From Melioribacter roseus (GTDB lineage Bacteria; Bacteroidota; Ignavibacteria; Ignavibacteriales; Melioribacteraceae), in assembly GCA_020723165.1 (NCBI GenBank), contig DYJK01000020.1, forward strand, positions 1-39,243: a DNA stretch of 39,243 bases. Reading direction: 5' to 3'. Below the pieces are notes generated by a model. The model saw only the letters and a program-made list of their open reading frames with translations. It was not told the DNA's origin and made no database searches. A program made the position numbers and the translations under genes. This document shows, piece after piece, positions 7,681-17,149 of this stretch (position 1 is its first letter; the number at the start of each line of letters is the position of its first letter).

Positions 7681-10026
7681 ATGAAGAATAATTTAAAAAT
7701 TCTTCTGCTAGAAGACAGCGATCTCGATGCAGAACTTCTTCAGCATATATTGAGTGAAGAAGGGATCGAATGCAGCATCACGCGTGCAGCAAATCAAAAA
7801 GAATTTTTCTCTGCCATTAACCAATTCGAGTTTGATGTTATCCTTTCCGATAATACGTTGCCAGATTACGATGGATTAAGCGCTCTTAAGTACGCAAGGG
7901 AACACAAACCTCACATCCCGTTTATTTTTGTATCGGGTACGATTGGAGAAGAACGGGCTGTTGAAGCCCTAAGACACGGCGCAAGGGATTATGTTCTTAA
8001 GCAGCATATCAATAAACTGGTACCGGCTTTGCAAAGGGTAACACATGAATCTAAAATTGAGCAAGCAAAAGTAAGAGCCGAAAAAGAATTAAGAGCTAGT
8101 GAAGAAAAATACCGCCGGCTTGTTAATGAAGTTAACGATGGTTTTTACATAACCGATCAGCATGGTAATATTACTTTTGCCAATGTTGCACTTGCTAGAA
8201 TGTTAGGGTACGGCAGAACCGAAGATTTGATAGGCCATAATTTCCTCGAATTTGTGCCGGGTGAAAAAGCATCCCGGTTTGCCGAGAAATATAAAAGTCA
8301 TTTAGAAATGGCAAAGCCGCCTGAGAATTTTGAAGTTGAAGTTTTGAAAATAGATGGTTCAACCGCTTACCTTGATTTGAAACCGGTATTGATAATAGAA
8401 CAAGGAAAAGTTTTTGGTACACGCGGTGTTATAAGAAATATTACAGAACGTAAACTGGCTGAGATCGAGATCATCTCGCAAAAAAATAAGTTTGAACAGC
8501 TCTTTAACAATTCACCTATTGCTACTGCACTATTAGATACCCAGGATAAAGTAGTACTTATCAATGAAGCCTTCACAATTTTGTTCGGTTACTTTCTTGA
8601 TGAAATTAAGGGAAAAAATATTAATGATCTGCTTGTTCCGGCAGAAAGAAAAAATGAAGCACAAAGTTTTTCGAACGAAACACATTTGGGTCACCAGGTA
8701 AATAAAGAAAGTTACCGTAAGAAAAAAGACGGTACATTGGCATTTGTTCAAATTATTGGTGTGCCGGTAATTGTAAATGATAAAACTGCCGGTATATATG
8801 GAATGTACGTTGATCTTTCAGTACGCAAAAAAGCCGAAGAAGAATTGATCAAAGCAAAAATTCAATCCGAAGAGATGAACCGGCTAAAGAGTTGTTTCCT
8901 TTCCAATATGAGCCATGAATTAAGAACGCCGCTTATCTCTGTTCTCGGTTTTGCTGAATTACTTCAGCAAGAAGTGAAAGACCCGGATCACTTAGAATGG
9001 GTCGGTCATATCTTTGATGGCGGTCTTCGTCTTCAGAATACATTGAACACAATCTTAGAATTTTCGCGGCTTGAGACGGAGAGTACTTCCGTAAAAATGG
9101 AGATTTGCAAATTAGCCGAGCAAATTGAAAAGCAGTTAAGAACATTTCAGAATGCCGCACGAATTAAAAATTTGTATCTCCGCTCACTTTTTGTTGACCG
9201 CGATATAAAAGCTAATATAAATATCGATCTATTTAACAAAGCGCTCTTTCACCTTGTAAGCAATGCAATCAAGTTTACAAAAAGGGGCGGGGTAACGGTT
9301 TCGTTAGATATCGAACGCCTCAACGACCGTTTGTTCGCTGTTATTAAAATTTCAGATACCGGTATTGGTATTGAAGAAAATAAAATAAAATCCCTTTTCA
9401 GTGAGTTCAGGCAGATTAGCGAAGGTATGAATAGGGATTACGAAGGTGTGGGTTTGGGTCTTGCTCTTACTAAAAGAATTGTAGAACTGTTAAAAGGCAG
9501 TGTAGAAGTAAAGAGTGAAATCGGTAAGGGCTCGGAATTCTCTATTTATCTGCCGGCTATTCCTTCCGAAAGTGAAATTACAAAAGAGATCGATTTTAGA
9601 AGAACAACACACCATATTGATGTTAGTCCTTTTGTCGACCGGAATAAAGTTTCTATTCTTGTTGTTGAAGATAATTTTTCCAACAGATCATTAATAAAAA
9701 AAATACTTAAGAATTATGAATTAGTAGCTGAAGCAGAGGACGGTATTAGCGGTATTTCTCTTGCTACACAAAGAAAGTTTGATCTGATTCTTATGGATAT
9801 AAATCTTGGCGCCGGTATCGATGGTATAGAAACGATGCACCGTATAAGAAAGATACCCGGTTATTTTAATACGCCGATAATTGCTGTTACTGCTTATGCG
9901 ATGGGTGGCGATAAGGAGCGGTTTAAATCCGAAGGCTTTGATGCATACCTTGCTAAACCGTTCCCTAAAGAAACGTTAATTGAAGTTGTGAACAAATATT
10001 TACGGAAAGCAAAACTAGATGCTTAA
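7681..10026 (+). CDS. hybrid histidine kinase REC-PAS-PAS-HisKA-HATPase-REC
   Basis: A 781-residue cytoplasmic hybrid kinase. The N-terminal receiver (about 5-120) has Asp57 in LSDNTLPDYDG, followed by PAS domains at about 140-260 and 268-390. The HisKA domain carries His412 in SHELRTPL, the HATPase domain has SNAIKFT, DTGIGI and GVGLGLAL, and the C-terminal receiver (about 655-775) has Asp706 in LMDINLG and a conserved Lys in LAKPF. It follows the Rcp1-like regulator by 21 bases, with AAAGG upstream of the ATG, so the three genes 4076-10026 probably form one operon and possibly one phosphorelay. Confidence 0.95.
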   Translation: MKNNLKILLLEDSDLDAELLQHILSEEGIECSITRAANQKEFFSAINQFEFDVILSDNTLPDYDGLSALKYAREHKPHIPFIFVSGTIGEERAVEALRHGARDYVLKQHINKLVPALQRVTHESKIEQAKVRAEKELRASEEKYRRLVNEVNDGFYITDQHGNITFANVALARMLGYGRTEDLIGHNFLEFVPGEKASRFAEKYKSHLEMAKPPENFEVEVLKIDGSTAYLDLKPVLIIEQGKVFGTRGVIRNITERKLAEIEIISQKNKFEQLFNNSPIATALLDTQDKVVLINEAFTILFGYFLDEIKGKNINDLLVPAERKNEAQSFSNETHLGHQVNKESYRKKKDGTLAFVQIIGVPVIVNDKTAGIYGMYVDLSVRKKAEEELIKAKIQSEEMNRLKSCFLSNMSHELRTPLISVLGFAELLQQEVKDPDHLEWVGHIFDGGLRLQNTLNTILEFSRLETESTSVKMEICKLAEQIEKQLRTFQNAARIKNLYLRSLFVDRDIKANINIDLFNKALFHLVSNAIKFTKRGGVTVSLDIERLNDRLFAVIKISDTGIGIEENKIKSLFSEFRQISEGMNRDYEGVGLGLALTKRIVELLKGSVEVKSEIGKGSEFSIYLPAIPSESEITKEIDFRRTTHHIDVSPFVDRNKVSILVVEDNFSNRSLIKKILKNYELVAEAEDGISGISLATQRKFDLILMDINLGAGIDGIETMHRIRKIPGYFNTPIIAVTAYAMGGDKERFKSEGFDAYLAKPFPKETLIEVVNKYLRKAKLDA

Positions 10027-10090
10027 TTTTAATAAGTAGTTTTAATGAAATTAAATAATGTATAAAAAAAAGTTAATGATTTTTATATTT

Positions 10091-11008
10091 ATGAAAAAAA
10101 TAATTTTAATATCACTATTTTTTTCGGTAATACATATGGCACAACAAAATAATACGACCAATAATCGTCCAAATAATTTATCGATTACTGAACAGCTAGC
10201 TTACAGTACTATTAGAATTGAGGTAAGTAATGAAAAAGATAGCGGTGTGGGCACTGGTTTCTTTTTTAGATTTCTTGAAAAGGATTCTCTCAATGTTCCC
10301 GCAATTGTTACTAATAAGCATGTTGTTCATGGAATGACAAAAGGTGCATTTCTTTTTTCTACCATAAATGATGATGGCACTCCAAATAATAAAGTTCATA
10401 TTCCAATTACTTTTGAAAATTTTGACAAAATGTGGATTATGCATCCTGACACAAACGTTGATTTGGCAATAATGCCAATTCAACCTTTACTTAATGAAGC
10501 AGTAAAAAAAGGTTTGAAACCATTTTTTATATCATTAGATAAAAACTTAGTTCCTTCGGATGAACAATTAAATGATTTGTCTGCTGTTGAAGATATTCTA
10601 ATGGTGGGATATCCGATCGGACTCTGGGATGCAATCAACAATTATCCACTTTATAGGAATGGTATAACCTCGAGTCATCCAGCAAATGATTATAATGGTA
10701 AATCTGAATTCATTATTGATGCAGCTTGTTTCCCTGGCTCAAGTGGTTCACCAGTATTTTTAGCCAACATTGGGAATTATGTTGATAAAAAAGGTGGGAC
10801 CAATATTGCTACACGTTTTTATCTACTAGGGATACTTTATGCGGGACCTCAATATACTGCAACTGGTGATATAATTGTCATTGACGTTCCTACAAAAAAA
10901 GATACAATTGTTGCTTCGAATATACCAACAAATTTGGGATATGTAATTAAATCGAAGAGATTACTTGATTTTGATTCTGTTTTAGAAAAACTGATAAATG
11001 GTAAATGA
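10091..11008 (+). CDS. exported trypsin-like serine protease
   Basis: A 305-residue protein, counted from the ATG at 10091, which begins directly with a signal peptide (MKKIILISLFFSV, cleavage near AQQ). An upstream in-frame ATG at 10058 would add 11 residues and has no better ribosome binding site. The chymotrypsin-fold triad is readable: His77 in TNKHVV, Asp124 in NVDLAI and Ser218 in PGSSGSPV. No PDZ domain follows, so it is not DegP/HtrA-like in architecture. The protein presumably acts in the periplasm or at the surface. It opens a block of exported or membrane unknowns, so its substrate may be one of them; that is a guess. Confidence 0.85.
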   Translation: MKKIILISLFFSVIHMAQQNNTTNNRPNNLSITEQLAYSTIRIEVSNEKDSGVGTGFFFRFLEKDSLNVPAIVTNKHVVHGMTKGAFLFSTINDDGTPNNKVHIPITFENFDKMWIMHPDTNVDLAIMPIQPLLNEAVKKGLKPFFISLDKNLVPSDEQLNDLSAVEDILMVGYPIGLWDAINNYPLYRNGITSSHPANDYNGKSEFIIDAACFPGSSGSPVFLANIGNYVDKKGGTNIATRFYLLGILYAGPQYTATGDIIVIDVPTKKDTIVASNIPTNLGYVIKSKRLLDFDSVLEKLINGK

Positions 11009-11065
11009 TACGCGTAACGATAATATGTATGGTGTGTAGTGTATAAAAATAATAATGGAGTTGAT

Positions 11066-11287
11066 ATGAAATTATTATATGAATCAAGAATAAAAGGAGA
11101 TTTTGAAGGTTGGGATAGAGATAAGGTATTTGAGCTAGATAACGGAACGAAGTGGCAACAAAGGAATTATAAATATAAGTATCATTATTGCTATCGGCCG
11201 AAAGCAAAAATTTATCAAAATGGTTCGAGATATTTTTTACATGTTGAATGTGTGAATGATAGAATCGAAGTTATAAGAGTAAATTAA
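11066..11287 (+). CDS. small conserved protein, unknown function
   Basis: A 73-residue protein starting at the ATG at 11066, with GGAG about seven bases upstream; an in-frame GTG at 11039 lacks such a site. The pattern GDFEGWD, FELDNGTKWQQ, Y-Y-Y-YRPKA, a central YQNGSRYFLHVE and a closing IEVIRV matches a small family I have seen in many bacteria, always annotated as hypothetical. It is probably an all-beta, cytoplasmic protein. It lies between the exported protease and another exported protein. Confidence 0.75.
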   Translation: MKLLYESRIKGDFEGWDRDKVFELDNGTKWQQRNYKYKYHYCYRPKAKIYQNGSRYFLHVECVNDRIEVIRVN

Positions 11288-11428
11288 TCAGATATTCCCC
11301 TGACTGTGGAGAATTATTTCGTCAAAATAAATGATAGTTAAATTTTGACTTTATTTTCTTGTAGAAACTTCCCATCATTTATTGGTTGCACGGTATTTCA
11401 GAAAGGCAATTTAATTAGTGAGGTAGAT

Positions 11429-12838
11429 ATGAAAATAAAACTTATTGCGATACTATTATTCTTAATACTTAATTTATTCCAGCACCCTTCTTTATTTGCT
11501 CAATCGCAAAGTATTGAAAGAAACATTGTGAACGGAACAGCCGAGTTTTTAACTGACCGTGCCAATGAAAACTTCTTCTACATATTTGAGAATAAATTAA
11601 AAGGCAATCAATTCTTCAAGTATTTTTTCCTCAACACATACAATATGCTTGAGACAACAAACTTGAAAATCATTTTAACAAATAGAGACGTTTGGCAAAA
11701 CTGTATTAAAAAAGATTTGTCAAAGATTGTAGAGAATTTCCTAAATATTATCGATAACGAAAGAAAAGTGTTGCCGAAGGATGAAATGGAAATTATTAAT
11801 GATTTACTTGAACGAATTCAGGAAGTCAAAATTAAGATTGGCGATAATACTTACCAGTTAAATGCACAACCACTTTTCTTAAATGATGATGAAAAGTCTA
11901 TATACAATAATGTTTACACAAAATTTGAAAATGTAGTTGAAACCGGCAAGAAAATTAAAAACATCTCCTTTAATAACATTAAATCTTTAGTTGAAAATAA
12001 GGATACAATATCACAGCAATTATCAGAAATGATTTTATCGTTTAAAAATGTTAATTCAATTTATAAATTCAAAGAATTTGAATTAGTAGGTGCAGAAGGA
12101 TTACGGAAGTACGTCGACAAAACAGTTTCAATTTTAAATAGCATTAAAGAATTGTATGAATTAGCAAAAATTGTAGCTGATAAAAAAATGGGTAATACTT
12201 ATCGTGTCCTTAATTCATTTAAAATAATTGAATACCTTGTTGAAAAACTACCTGATAGCACATTTAGTTCTGAAGAAATAAAAAGTGAGTATCACAAATA
12301 CTTCAATAACTTTAAATCATACGCACTCTTTTTTGCTCAACTATCTGAAGCACAAAGTAAGGATGAAGTAAAAACAATTCTTGCCTCTGTTACTTTGCCA
12401 CCAGTAAGTTTTGGCACTAAGAGGGATAATTCGAATCATATTTTTATTGCTTCTTATTGGGGATTAGCTTTTGGAATTGAAACAAGAAATAGAGAGCTTA
12501 ATCTAAAGAAACAAAACACTTTTGGTTACTTTGGTTTAACGGCACCAATTGGTATTGAACATAGTTGGGGTCTTGGGAAAAACGGATCGGTAAGTTTATT
12601 TGTTTCTGTTTTTGATTTTGGCCCTGTTGTAAATTCTCAATTATTCGGTAACGATTCCCAAATGTTATTGAAGGACATAATTTCACCTGGATTTTATATT
12701 ATTTATGGGATACCTGAAGTACCTCTTGCATTGTCGTTCGGATATTTTAATTCTAAAGCTGTAAAGTTGGATTCTTCTAGACAGCATCATATTTCCTTAA
12801 ATGTTGTATTCGATATGCCTTTAATGATTTTTTATTGA
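11429..12838 (+). CDS. exported protein with outer-membrane-like C-terminus, unknown
   Basis: A 469-residue protein starting at the ATG at 11429, which has GAGGT upstream and begins a clear signal peptide ending in LFAQ. A longer reading from 11345 would add a leader with no signal features. Residues about 20-330 are helical and charged, and read like a long helical-bundle or coiled region. The last 130 residues alternate hydrophobic and polar residues, are Gly-, Phe- and Tyr-rich, and end in FY, as outer-membrane beta-barrel strands often do. I recognise no family. It may span or attach to the outer membrane. Confidence 0.7.
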   Translation: MKIKLIAILLFLILNLFQHPSLFAQSQSIERNIVNGTAEFLTDRANENFFYIFENKLKGNQFFKYFFLNTYNMLETTNLKIILTNRDVWQNCIKKDLSKIVENFLNIIDNERKVLPKDEMEIINDLLERIQEVKIKIGDNTYQLNAQPLFLNDDEKSIYNNVYTKFENVVETGKKIKNISFNNIKSLVENKDTISQQLSEMILSFKNVNSIYKFKEFELVGAEGLRKYVDKTVSILNSIKELYELAKIVADKKMGNTYRVLNSFKIIEYLVEKLPDSTFSSEEIKSEYHKYFNNFKSYALFFAQLSEAQSKDEVKTILASVTLPPVSFGTKRDNSNHIFIASYWGLAFGIETRNRELNLKKQNTFGYFGLTAPIGIEHSWGLGKNGSVSLFVSVFDFGPVVNSQLFGNDSQMLLKDIISPGFYIIYGIPEVPLALSFGYFNSKAVKLDSSRQHHISLNVVFDMPLMIFY

Positions 12839-12904
12839 TACTACTTTTTCCGTTTTGCTACTCCTGAATAGATAGTTATATAAATAAATCGGAGGATCAA
12901 AAAA

Positions 12905-14002
12905 GTGAAAAAAATATTTTATGTACTTTCGTTTTTGTTGATATCCGCTGCAACTGTCTCCGCACAAGAAACTTCAAGCAAGCCGATGATCATAATGGGT
13001 GATGGTCAGTTGAGATCGCACCCGGTAAAGGTTTTTATTACCAATGTAAATATCACCGATGAAATGCAGCCGGTTCTCTGTCTTGTTGGTATCAACCAGA
13101 AGACAAGGGAGAAATATGAAAACGTTTTATGCAAGGGACCTTCTTTCATACCTTTCCAAACGGCATCGGATCAAACAATCTCGCATGACGTAGCCGGTAC
13201 ACCGATTACGTTTAAAGGGACAATGATGCTGTTCGATTTGAATGAGATCAAAATACCTTTCTATGATGCCGGCGTGCGTGTTCTGCCGGTTGTAACGTGG
13301 ATCTCCGAAAAGATCAGCTTGCCAAATAACGGAATTAAATATGAATATGCAGAGGTTATAAGCGAGGACGAAATTTATATCGGCAACGGGACTGGCGGAA
13401 TATTCTGGACTGCCTTTTTCCTTTTAGTAATGGTCGGAATCGTTTTTGGGTTGGAGTGGACAATGAAAAAACGTCCGCTTGATGTAATTAGAATTTACGA
13501 TGGTAAAATTTCACTCTCGTTAACTCAAATGGCTATGTGGACACTTGCTGTTGGAGGAATGGTTTTCGCTTTTGGCTTGATGCATCTTGATGTACCTGAA
13601 ATACCGGATTCTTTGGTGGTGCTGATGGGACTCTCGGTTGTAACGAGTGCCGCCGGGCATTATCAATCACACATTTTAAAAGATATTAAACAAGAAATAG
13701 GCAGAAAGAATGTTAATGCATCCGAGAAAAAGAAACGATATTTCTCCGGGTTGTCATCAATAATCAATGTTACGGTTGGAGGTAAAGAATTTCCATCGAT
13801 GGCTAAATCGCAATACTTTTTCTGGACGGTTGCAACAATTATTCTGTTCGTTTACAAAAGTTCGGTCGAAGGAAAGTTATGGTCTGTGCCTGAAGAATTA
13901 ATTGTACTGATGGGTATCAGCCAGGGGAGCTACCTCGTAAGAAACCAGATGGAGATAGGTAAAGAGCAAAAGGAACTAACCAAGATCAAAAAAGACAAAT
14001 AG
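12905..14002 (+). CDS. membrane protein with duplicated two-helix module
   Basis: A 365-residue protein with a GTG start, supported by a strong GGAGG about ten bases upstream. It has a signal peptide (cleavage near VSAQ, residue 21), an extracytoplasmic domain to about residue 163, a membrane helix at about 167-185, and then two related modules. Module 1 (203-254) and module 2 (298-348) share the order Ser-x(n)-Gln, Trp-Thr, a hydrophobic helix, Val-Pro-Glu, then VLMG(L/I)S. A basic linker of about 40 residues joins them. I recall similar helix pairs in uncharacterised membrane proteins but no name or function. Confidence 0.75.
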   Translation: MKKIFYVLSFLLISAATVSAQETSSKPMIIMGDGQLRSHPVKVFITNVNITDEMQPVLCLVGINQKTREKYENVLCKGPSFIPFQTASDQTISHDVAGTPITFKGTMMLFDLNEIKIPFYDAGVRVLPVVTWISEKISLPNNGIKYEYAEVISEDEIYIGNGTGGIFWTAFFLLVMVGIVFGLEWTMKKRPLDVIRIYDGKISLSLTQMAMWTLAVGGMVFAFGLMHLDVPEIPDSLVVLMGLSVVTSAAGHYQSHILKDIKQEIGRKNVNASEKKKRYFSGLSSIINVTVGGKEFPSMAKSQYFFWTVATIILFVYKSSVEGKLWSVPEELIVLMGISQGSYLVRNQMEIGKEQKELTKIKKDK

Positions 14003-14060
14003 ATTATTCTGTAATTAAGCTATTAATATTTATTAGTGGTTGCTTTTAAGAAGGTTTATT

Positions 14061-14870
14061 ATGGAATACAAAAATGAACCTAATTGGACTTGCTTTTACC
14101 AAACACTTGCTAAGATTGGTCCGAAAATGCTAAAGGGCGTTCCAAGAGTATTGAAAGAATGGCTTGATGAGGCTGCTGTAGAAACCGATAGGTTATACTC
14201 ATACGGACTACAAACTGGATTTTATTATAACTGGAATGAGAATTCACACGAGAATGCTGTTTTAAGTGCTCTTAGTGATTGGGAGCGAAATGTACATGTT
14301 GCTTTAAATGATGCGGTCGATTACTTTTTTTATGGCGAGTCTCAATCAAAAATTATTTCCTTAAAAAAATCAGTTTCAAATGTTAAACTCATCACCGAGA
14401 AAAAATACATTGATAAACTTATCAACGCAGCATCATCACCAGAGATAACGGAAGAACCATCAGAACCAATCGTCGAAAAATTGTCGTTTGAACTTCTCCC
14501 GGCAGAGATTTGGTTTTCCGACCTGAGTATGAAAAAATATTTTGAGGATATTGGTAAAAGGGAAAAAGGAAAAGGAATAGAAATAGATTGGGAACGAATT
14601 GAAAAAATAAAATCCCTTAACCCGGTAAAATGTTATGTAGGCACAAGCGGTTGGCAAGGTTATATCGTTTTTGAGTTTGATTATACTGAAAAGGTGATCC
14701 TTGAGTGCCCGGTGTTTGGTAGTGCCACTTATATTTTATCAGGTGACTGGCGGAAAATGATCGGTCATTCTCGAAAATATTTACGAACTATGTTTCCGGA
14801 CGATTATGAAAAAATAGTCCATAAAGGAGATTGGCTGCTAAGGATAAAAAATCTAATAACTATTACTTAA
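14061..14870 (+). CDS. protein of unknown function
   Basis: A 269-residue soluble protein. The ATG at 14061 has AAGAAGG upstream at a suitable distance; an in-frame TTG at 14040 does not. The N-terminal 100 residues are rich in aromatic and acidic positions. A Pro/Glu-rich linker at about 133-148 leads to a C-terminal domain with VKCYVGTSGWQGYIVFEF, which looks like a beta-hairpin-rich fold, and ends in a short helical segment. No signal peptide or membrane segment is visible. I recognise no family. It follows the membrane protein at 12905 by 58 bases on the same strand. Confidence 0.65.
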   Translation: MEYKNEPNWTCFYQTLAKIGPKMLKGVPRVLKEWLDEAAVETDRLYSYGLQTGFYYNWNENSHENAVLSALSDWERNVHVALNDAVDYFFYGESQSKIISLKKSVSNVKLITEKKYIDKLINAASSPEITEEPSEPIVEKLSFELLPAEIWFSDLSMKKYFEDIGKREKGKGIEIDWERIEKIKSLNPVKCYVGTSGWQGYIVFEFDYTEKVILECPVFGSATYILSGDWRKMIGHSRKYLRTMFPDDYEKIVHKGDWLLRIKNLITIT

Positions 14871-15074
14871 GTTCTTCAACTACAGTTGAGTGACATTGCA
14901 GCAAGCGGTGTGTAGTTAAGTTGTAAATGTGATGAAATGTAGCGTGGATACTGAATGCAAGATGCTGGATGCTTGTAAAAAATAGCAGTTAATAAACAAT
15001 TAAATTATATGTGCAACATAATTAATTGCTAAAAATTTATTACAGTAAAAAATGACATCCTCCGGTTGTTTGTG

Positions 15075-15082
15075 TATCTTTG
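15075..15082 (+). promoter_or_regulatory. Bacteroidota-type -7 box for the glycosyltransferase gene
   Basis: TATCTTTG matches the TAnnTTTG -7 consensus of the Bacteroidota primary sigma factor. It lies 35 bases before the ATG at 15118. No good -33 TTTG is seen at the usual 19-21 base spacing. Confidence 0.5.
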
Positions 15083-15117
15083 TAAATACTGTGATCATAT
15101 TTTAATAAAACTGTAAG

Positions 15118-16350
15118 ATGGGTTTAAACATTGGTATCGGGTTTGTAACCGGCAGAAAACATTTTCAAAACATACTACGATCGTATATCAATAACTGGTT
15201 AGAACACGGATTAGTTGCTGATGCAGATATACGACTTCACCTTTTCATAGCTTATGATCTGAAATATTACGGCACCCAGGTAAGCGACTATAAAAACATA
15301 CCGCCTGAATTAGCAAAAATGGTTGATTCCATTAATTTTTTTGATGCCGACAAGATTAATAATGAACTTATTTCATTGAAAAATAAAGGTTTAATAAAAG
15401 ATGATGAAGCAAAACTGCTTTTTGGTGAAGGATATGGTAAAAAAAGAAATGTTATTACATACTTTGCTATAAAAAGTAAAATGGATCGGCTAATTTTTAT
15501 CGATGATGATGAATATCCACTTGCAACAATGAAAAACGAAAAAGATCAGCTTGTCTGGATGGGACAGAGTGTTGTTGGCACACATTTGAAATTTATCGAA
15601 GACGCTAACATAACACACGGATATCATTGCGGGTATATTTCGCCAATCCCGTTTATTAAGTTTAATAATGTTCTTACTGAAAATGATTTTAGGCAATTTA
15701 TAGAAGCAATTAGTAATGAAATAGTTTCTTGGGAAAGTATAAAATATATTGTTTCCCATAACAAAGGGGTTACATTTGCAGATCCGGAAATAATAAATAA
15801 CCTAAGTGTTACTGAAGTCAGGGAAGAAAATGGGATGAAATTTATATCGGGAGCGAACCTCTGTCTGAATCTACAAGACACTAAACATTTACCCCCATTT
15901 TATAATCCACCAGGTGCGCGAGGTGAAGATACTTTCATGAGTACGGCACTATCAAAACTTAAAGTTATTAAAGTTCCATGTTATACATTTCACGATGGCT
16001 TTTTGATGTATAACAAGCTTTTAAATGGTGTGCTGCCTTTGAAATTAGAAGCGATAGACAGTGCATCACCTTCTATACTTAAACGCTTTATCAATGCAAC
16101 TATTGGATGGGTGCGTTATAAACCGCTACTCGTTTATATTACCAATAATGCTCAGTTTGAAAACGTTATGGGTGAAATGCAACAAAAATTGGATTTTACC
16201 ATTCCTAAACTTTGCCGTTATTTTAACACAAAAGAATTTGAAAAAATTATTCCGGAATTAACTTACTACCGGAAAAATGTAACCAAGCACTTTAATGATT
16301 TCGAAACTACTAAAACCATTTGGGGTGAATTGTTAGGACAAATGAATTAA
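15118..16350 (+). CDS. GT-A-like glycosyltransferase
   Basis: A 410-residue soluble protein. The opening strand (NIGIGFVTG), the later IFIDDDEYP with a DxD-like metal/nucleotide-sugar motif at about residues 124-129, and GARGEDTFMST, resembling the acceptor-side ED motif, together suggest a GT-A fold glycosyltransferase, GT2-like in layout. The spacing between the DxD and ED motifs is longer than in simple GT2 enzymes. The substrate cannot be told. It has its own promoter-like box and no sugar genes nearby. It could instead be another nucleotide-binding protein. Confidence 0.55.
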   Translation: MGLNIGIGFVTGRKHFQNILRSYINNWLEHGLVADADIRLHLFIAYDLKYYGTQVSDYKNIPPELAKMVDSINFFDADKINNELISLKNKGLIKDDEAKLLFGEGYGKKRNVITYFAIKSKMDRLIFIDDDEYPLATMKNEKDQLVWMGQSVVGTHLKFIEDANITHGYHCGYISPIPFIKFNNVLTENDFRQFIEAISNEIVSWESIKYIVSHNKGVTFADPEIINNLSVTEVREENGMKFISGANLCLNLQDTKHLPPFYNPPGARGEDTFMSTALSKLKVIKVPCYTFHDGFLMYNKLLNGVLPLKLEAIDSASPSILKRFINATIGWVRYKPLLVYITNNAQFENVMGEMQQKLDFTIPKLCRYFNTKEFEKIIPELTYYRKNVTKHFNDFETTKTIWGELLGQMN

Positions 16351-16564
16351 GTAGAAAAGTTAGGAGTGTAGCAAATACTTTGTATTATTTCATATAATCC
16401 TTCAATATTTATAAAGAATTTCGTAATAGGAACATTGTTTTATCCGCTAAAAAAATGCACACTGTAGTAATCATATAATAAGTTGCGTCATTCAAAATGT
16501 GTGGTGGATATTAAGATAACCTGACAGTAGGAATAAATTTTACTACTAATAGCTATCTTAATAG

Positions 16565-16584
16565 CACCGACCTTCAGGTCGGTG
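16565..16584. repeat. perfect 8-bp palindrome
   Basis: CACCGACC-TTCA-GGTCGGTG forms a perfect GC-rich hairpin, followed by an AT-rich but not T-only sequence. It may stop transcription of the gene ending at 16350, or be a REP-like palindrome; both are inferred from shape only. Confidence 0.55.
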
Positions 16585-16618
16585 ACTTAACAGTAAAGAG
16601 GCAGTGTGAAAATTAAAT

Positions 16619-16712
16619 TTGTAGGGCGATTCGCTGAATCGCCCATGCAAATATTCATTGAATTCACAATTGTATTTACCTAAAATGGTCGAAACAGCGT
16701 TTCGACCTACAA
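16619..16712. repeat. foldback element with two internal hairpins
   Basis: The ends are TTGTAGG (16619-16625) and CCTACAA (16706-16712). Inside are two perfect 9-bp hairpins with three-base loops: GGGCGATTC-GCT-GAATCGCCC at 16624-16644 and GGTCGAAAC-AGC-GTTTCGACC at 16687-16707. This modular palindromic layout resembles the other foldbacks in the window. The hairpin at 19116-19142 carries the same GTAGG/CCTAC ends. Confidence 0.6.
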
Positions 16713-16748
16713 TTTTTAACGATTCATTCAAAATAAATCGAGTAACAA

Positions 16749-17123
16749 ATGATCAATCAATTATTATTTTATGTTGGTGGTGCTATAACATTTATCTGGG
16801 GAGTATCGCATCTTTTCCCCACGAGATCGGTCGTAAAAGGATTTGGAGAGATCAGTACAGACAACAAACGCATAATAACAATGGAATGGATAATTGAAGG
16901 GGTTGCGTTAATTTTTATTGGCATAAACGTTATCGGTGTAACGCTTATTGAATCCACTAGTAAAGTTGCTGCATTTATTTACTTTACATCGGTAGTTGAA
17001 TTAATTCTATTAGCTGTTGTCTCTTTGTTCACCGGGTATAAGATAAATTTTTTACCTTTTAAATTATGCCCGTTCTTATTCTCAGCCTCAGCGATTTTAA
17101 TACTATTGGGTTACATACTTTAA
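16749..17123 (+). CDS. small membrane protein, unknown function
   Basis: A 124-residue protein with four predicted membrane helices and a short charged loop after helix 1 (SVVKGFGEISTDNKR). I recognise no named family; similar four-helix proteins are annotated as hypothetical membrane proteins. Upstream of the ATG there is only a weak GAG. It is followed at 26 bases by the acetyltransferase gene on the same strand, so the pair may be co-transcribed. Confidence 0.65.
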   Translation: MINQLLFYVGGAITFIWGVSHLFPTRSVVKGFGEISTDNKRIITMEWIIEGVALIFIGINVIGVTLIESTSKVAAFIYFTSVVELILLAVVSLFTGYKINFLPFKLCPFLFSASAILILLGYIL

Positions 17124-17149
17124 CAGTTACAGAAATGTCTTTAACATAG

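Larger units (their letters stand above)
16351..16748. other. intergenic stretch with three short palindromes
   Basis: About 400 bp without a gene. It holds three perfect hairpins at 16565-16584, 16624-16644 and 16687-16707, the last two enclosed in a foldback. The rest is AT-rich with no visible coding or promoter signal. Confidence 0.6.

Noticed and set aside
10947-11207. 86-codon minus-strand open frame
   Set aside because: It overlaps the end of the protease gene and the small conserved gene, has no supporting features, and reads as low-complexity antisense.
16658-16897. 79-codon open frame overlapping the start of the membrane protein at 16749
   Set aside because: It crosses the palindromic element and overlaps the better-supported membrane protein in another frame.
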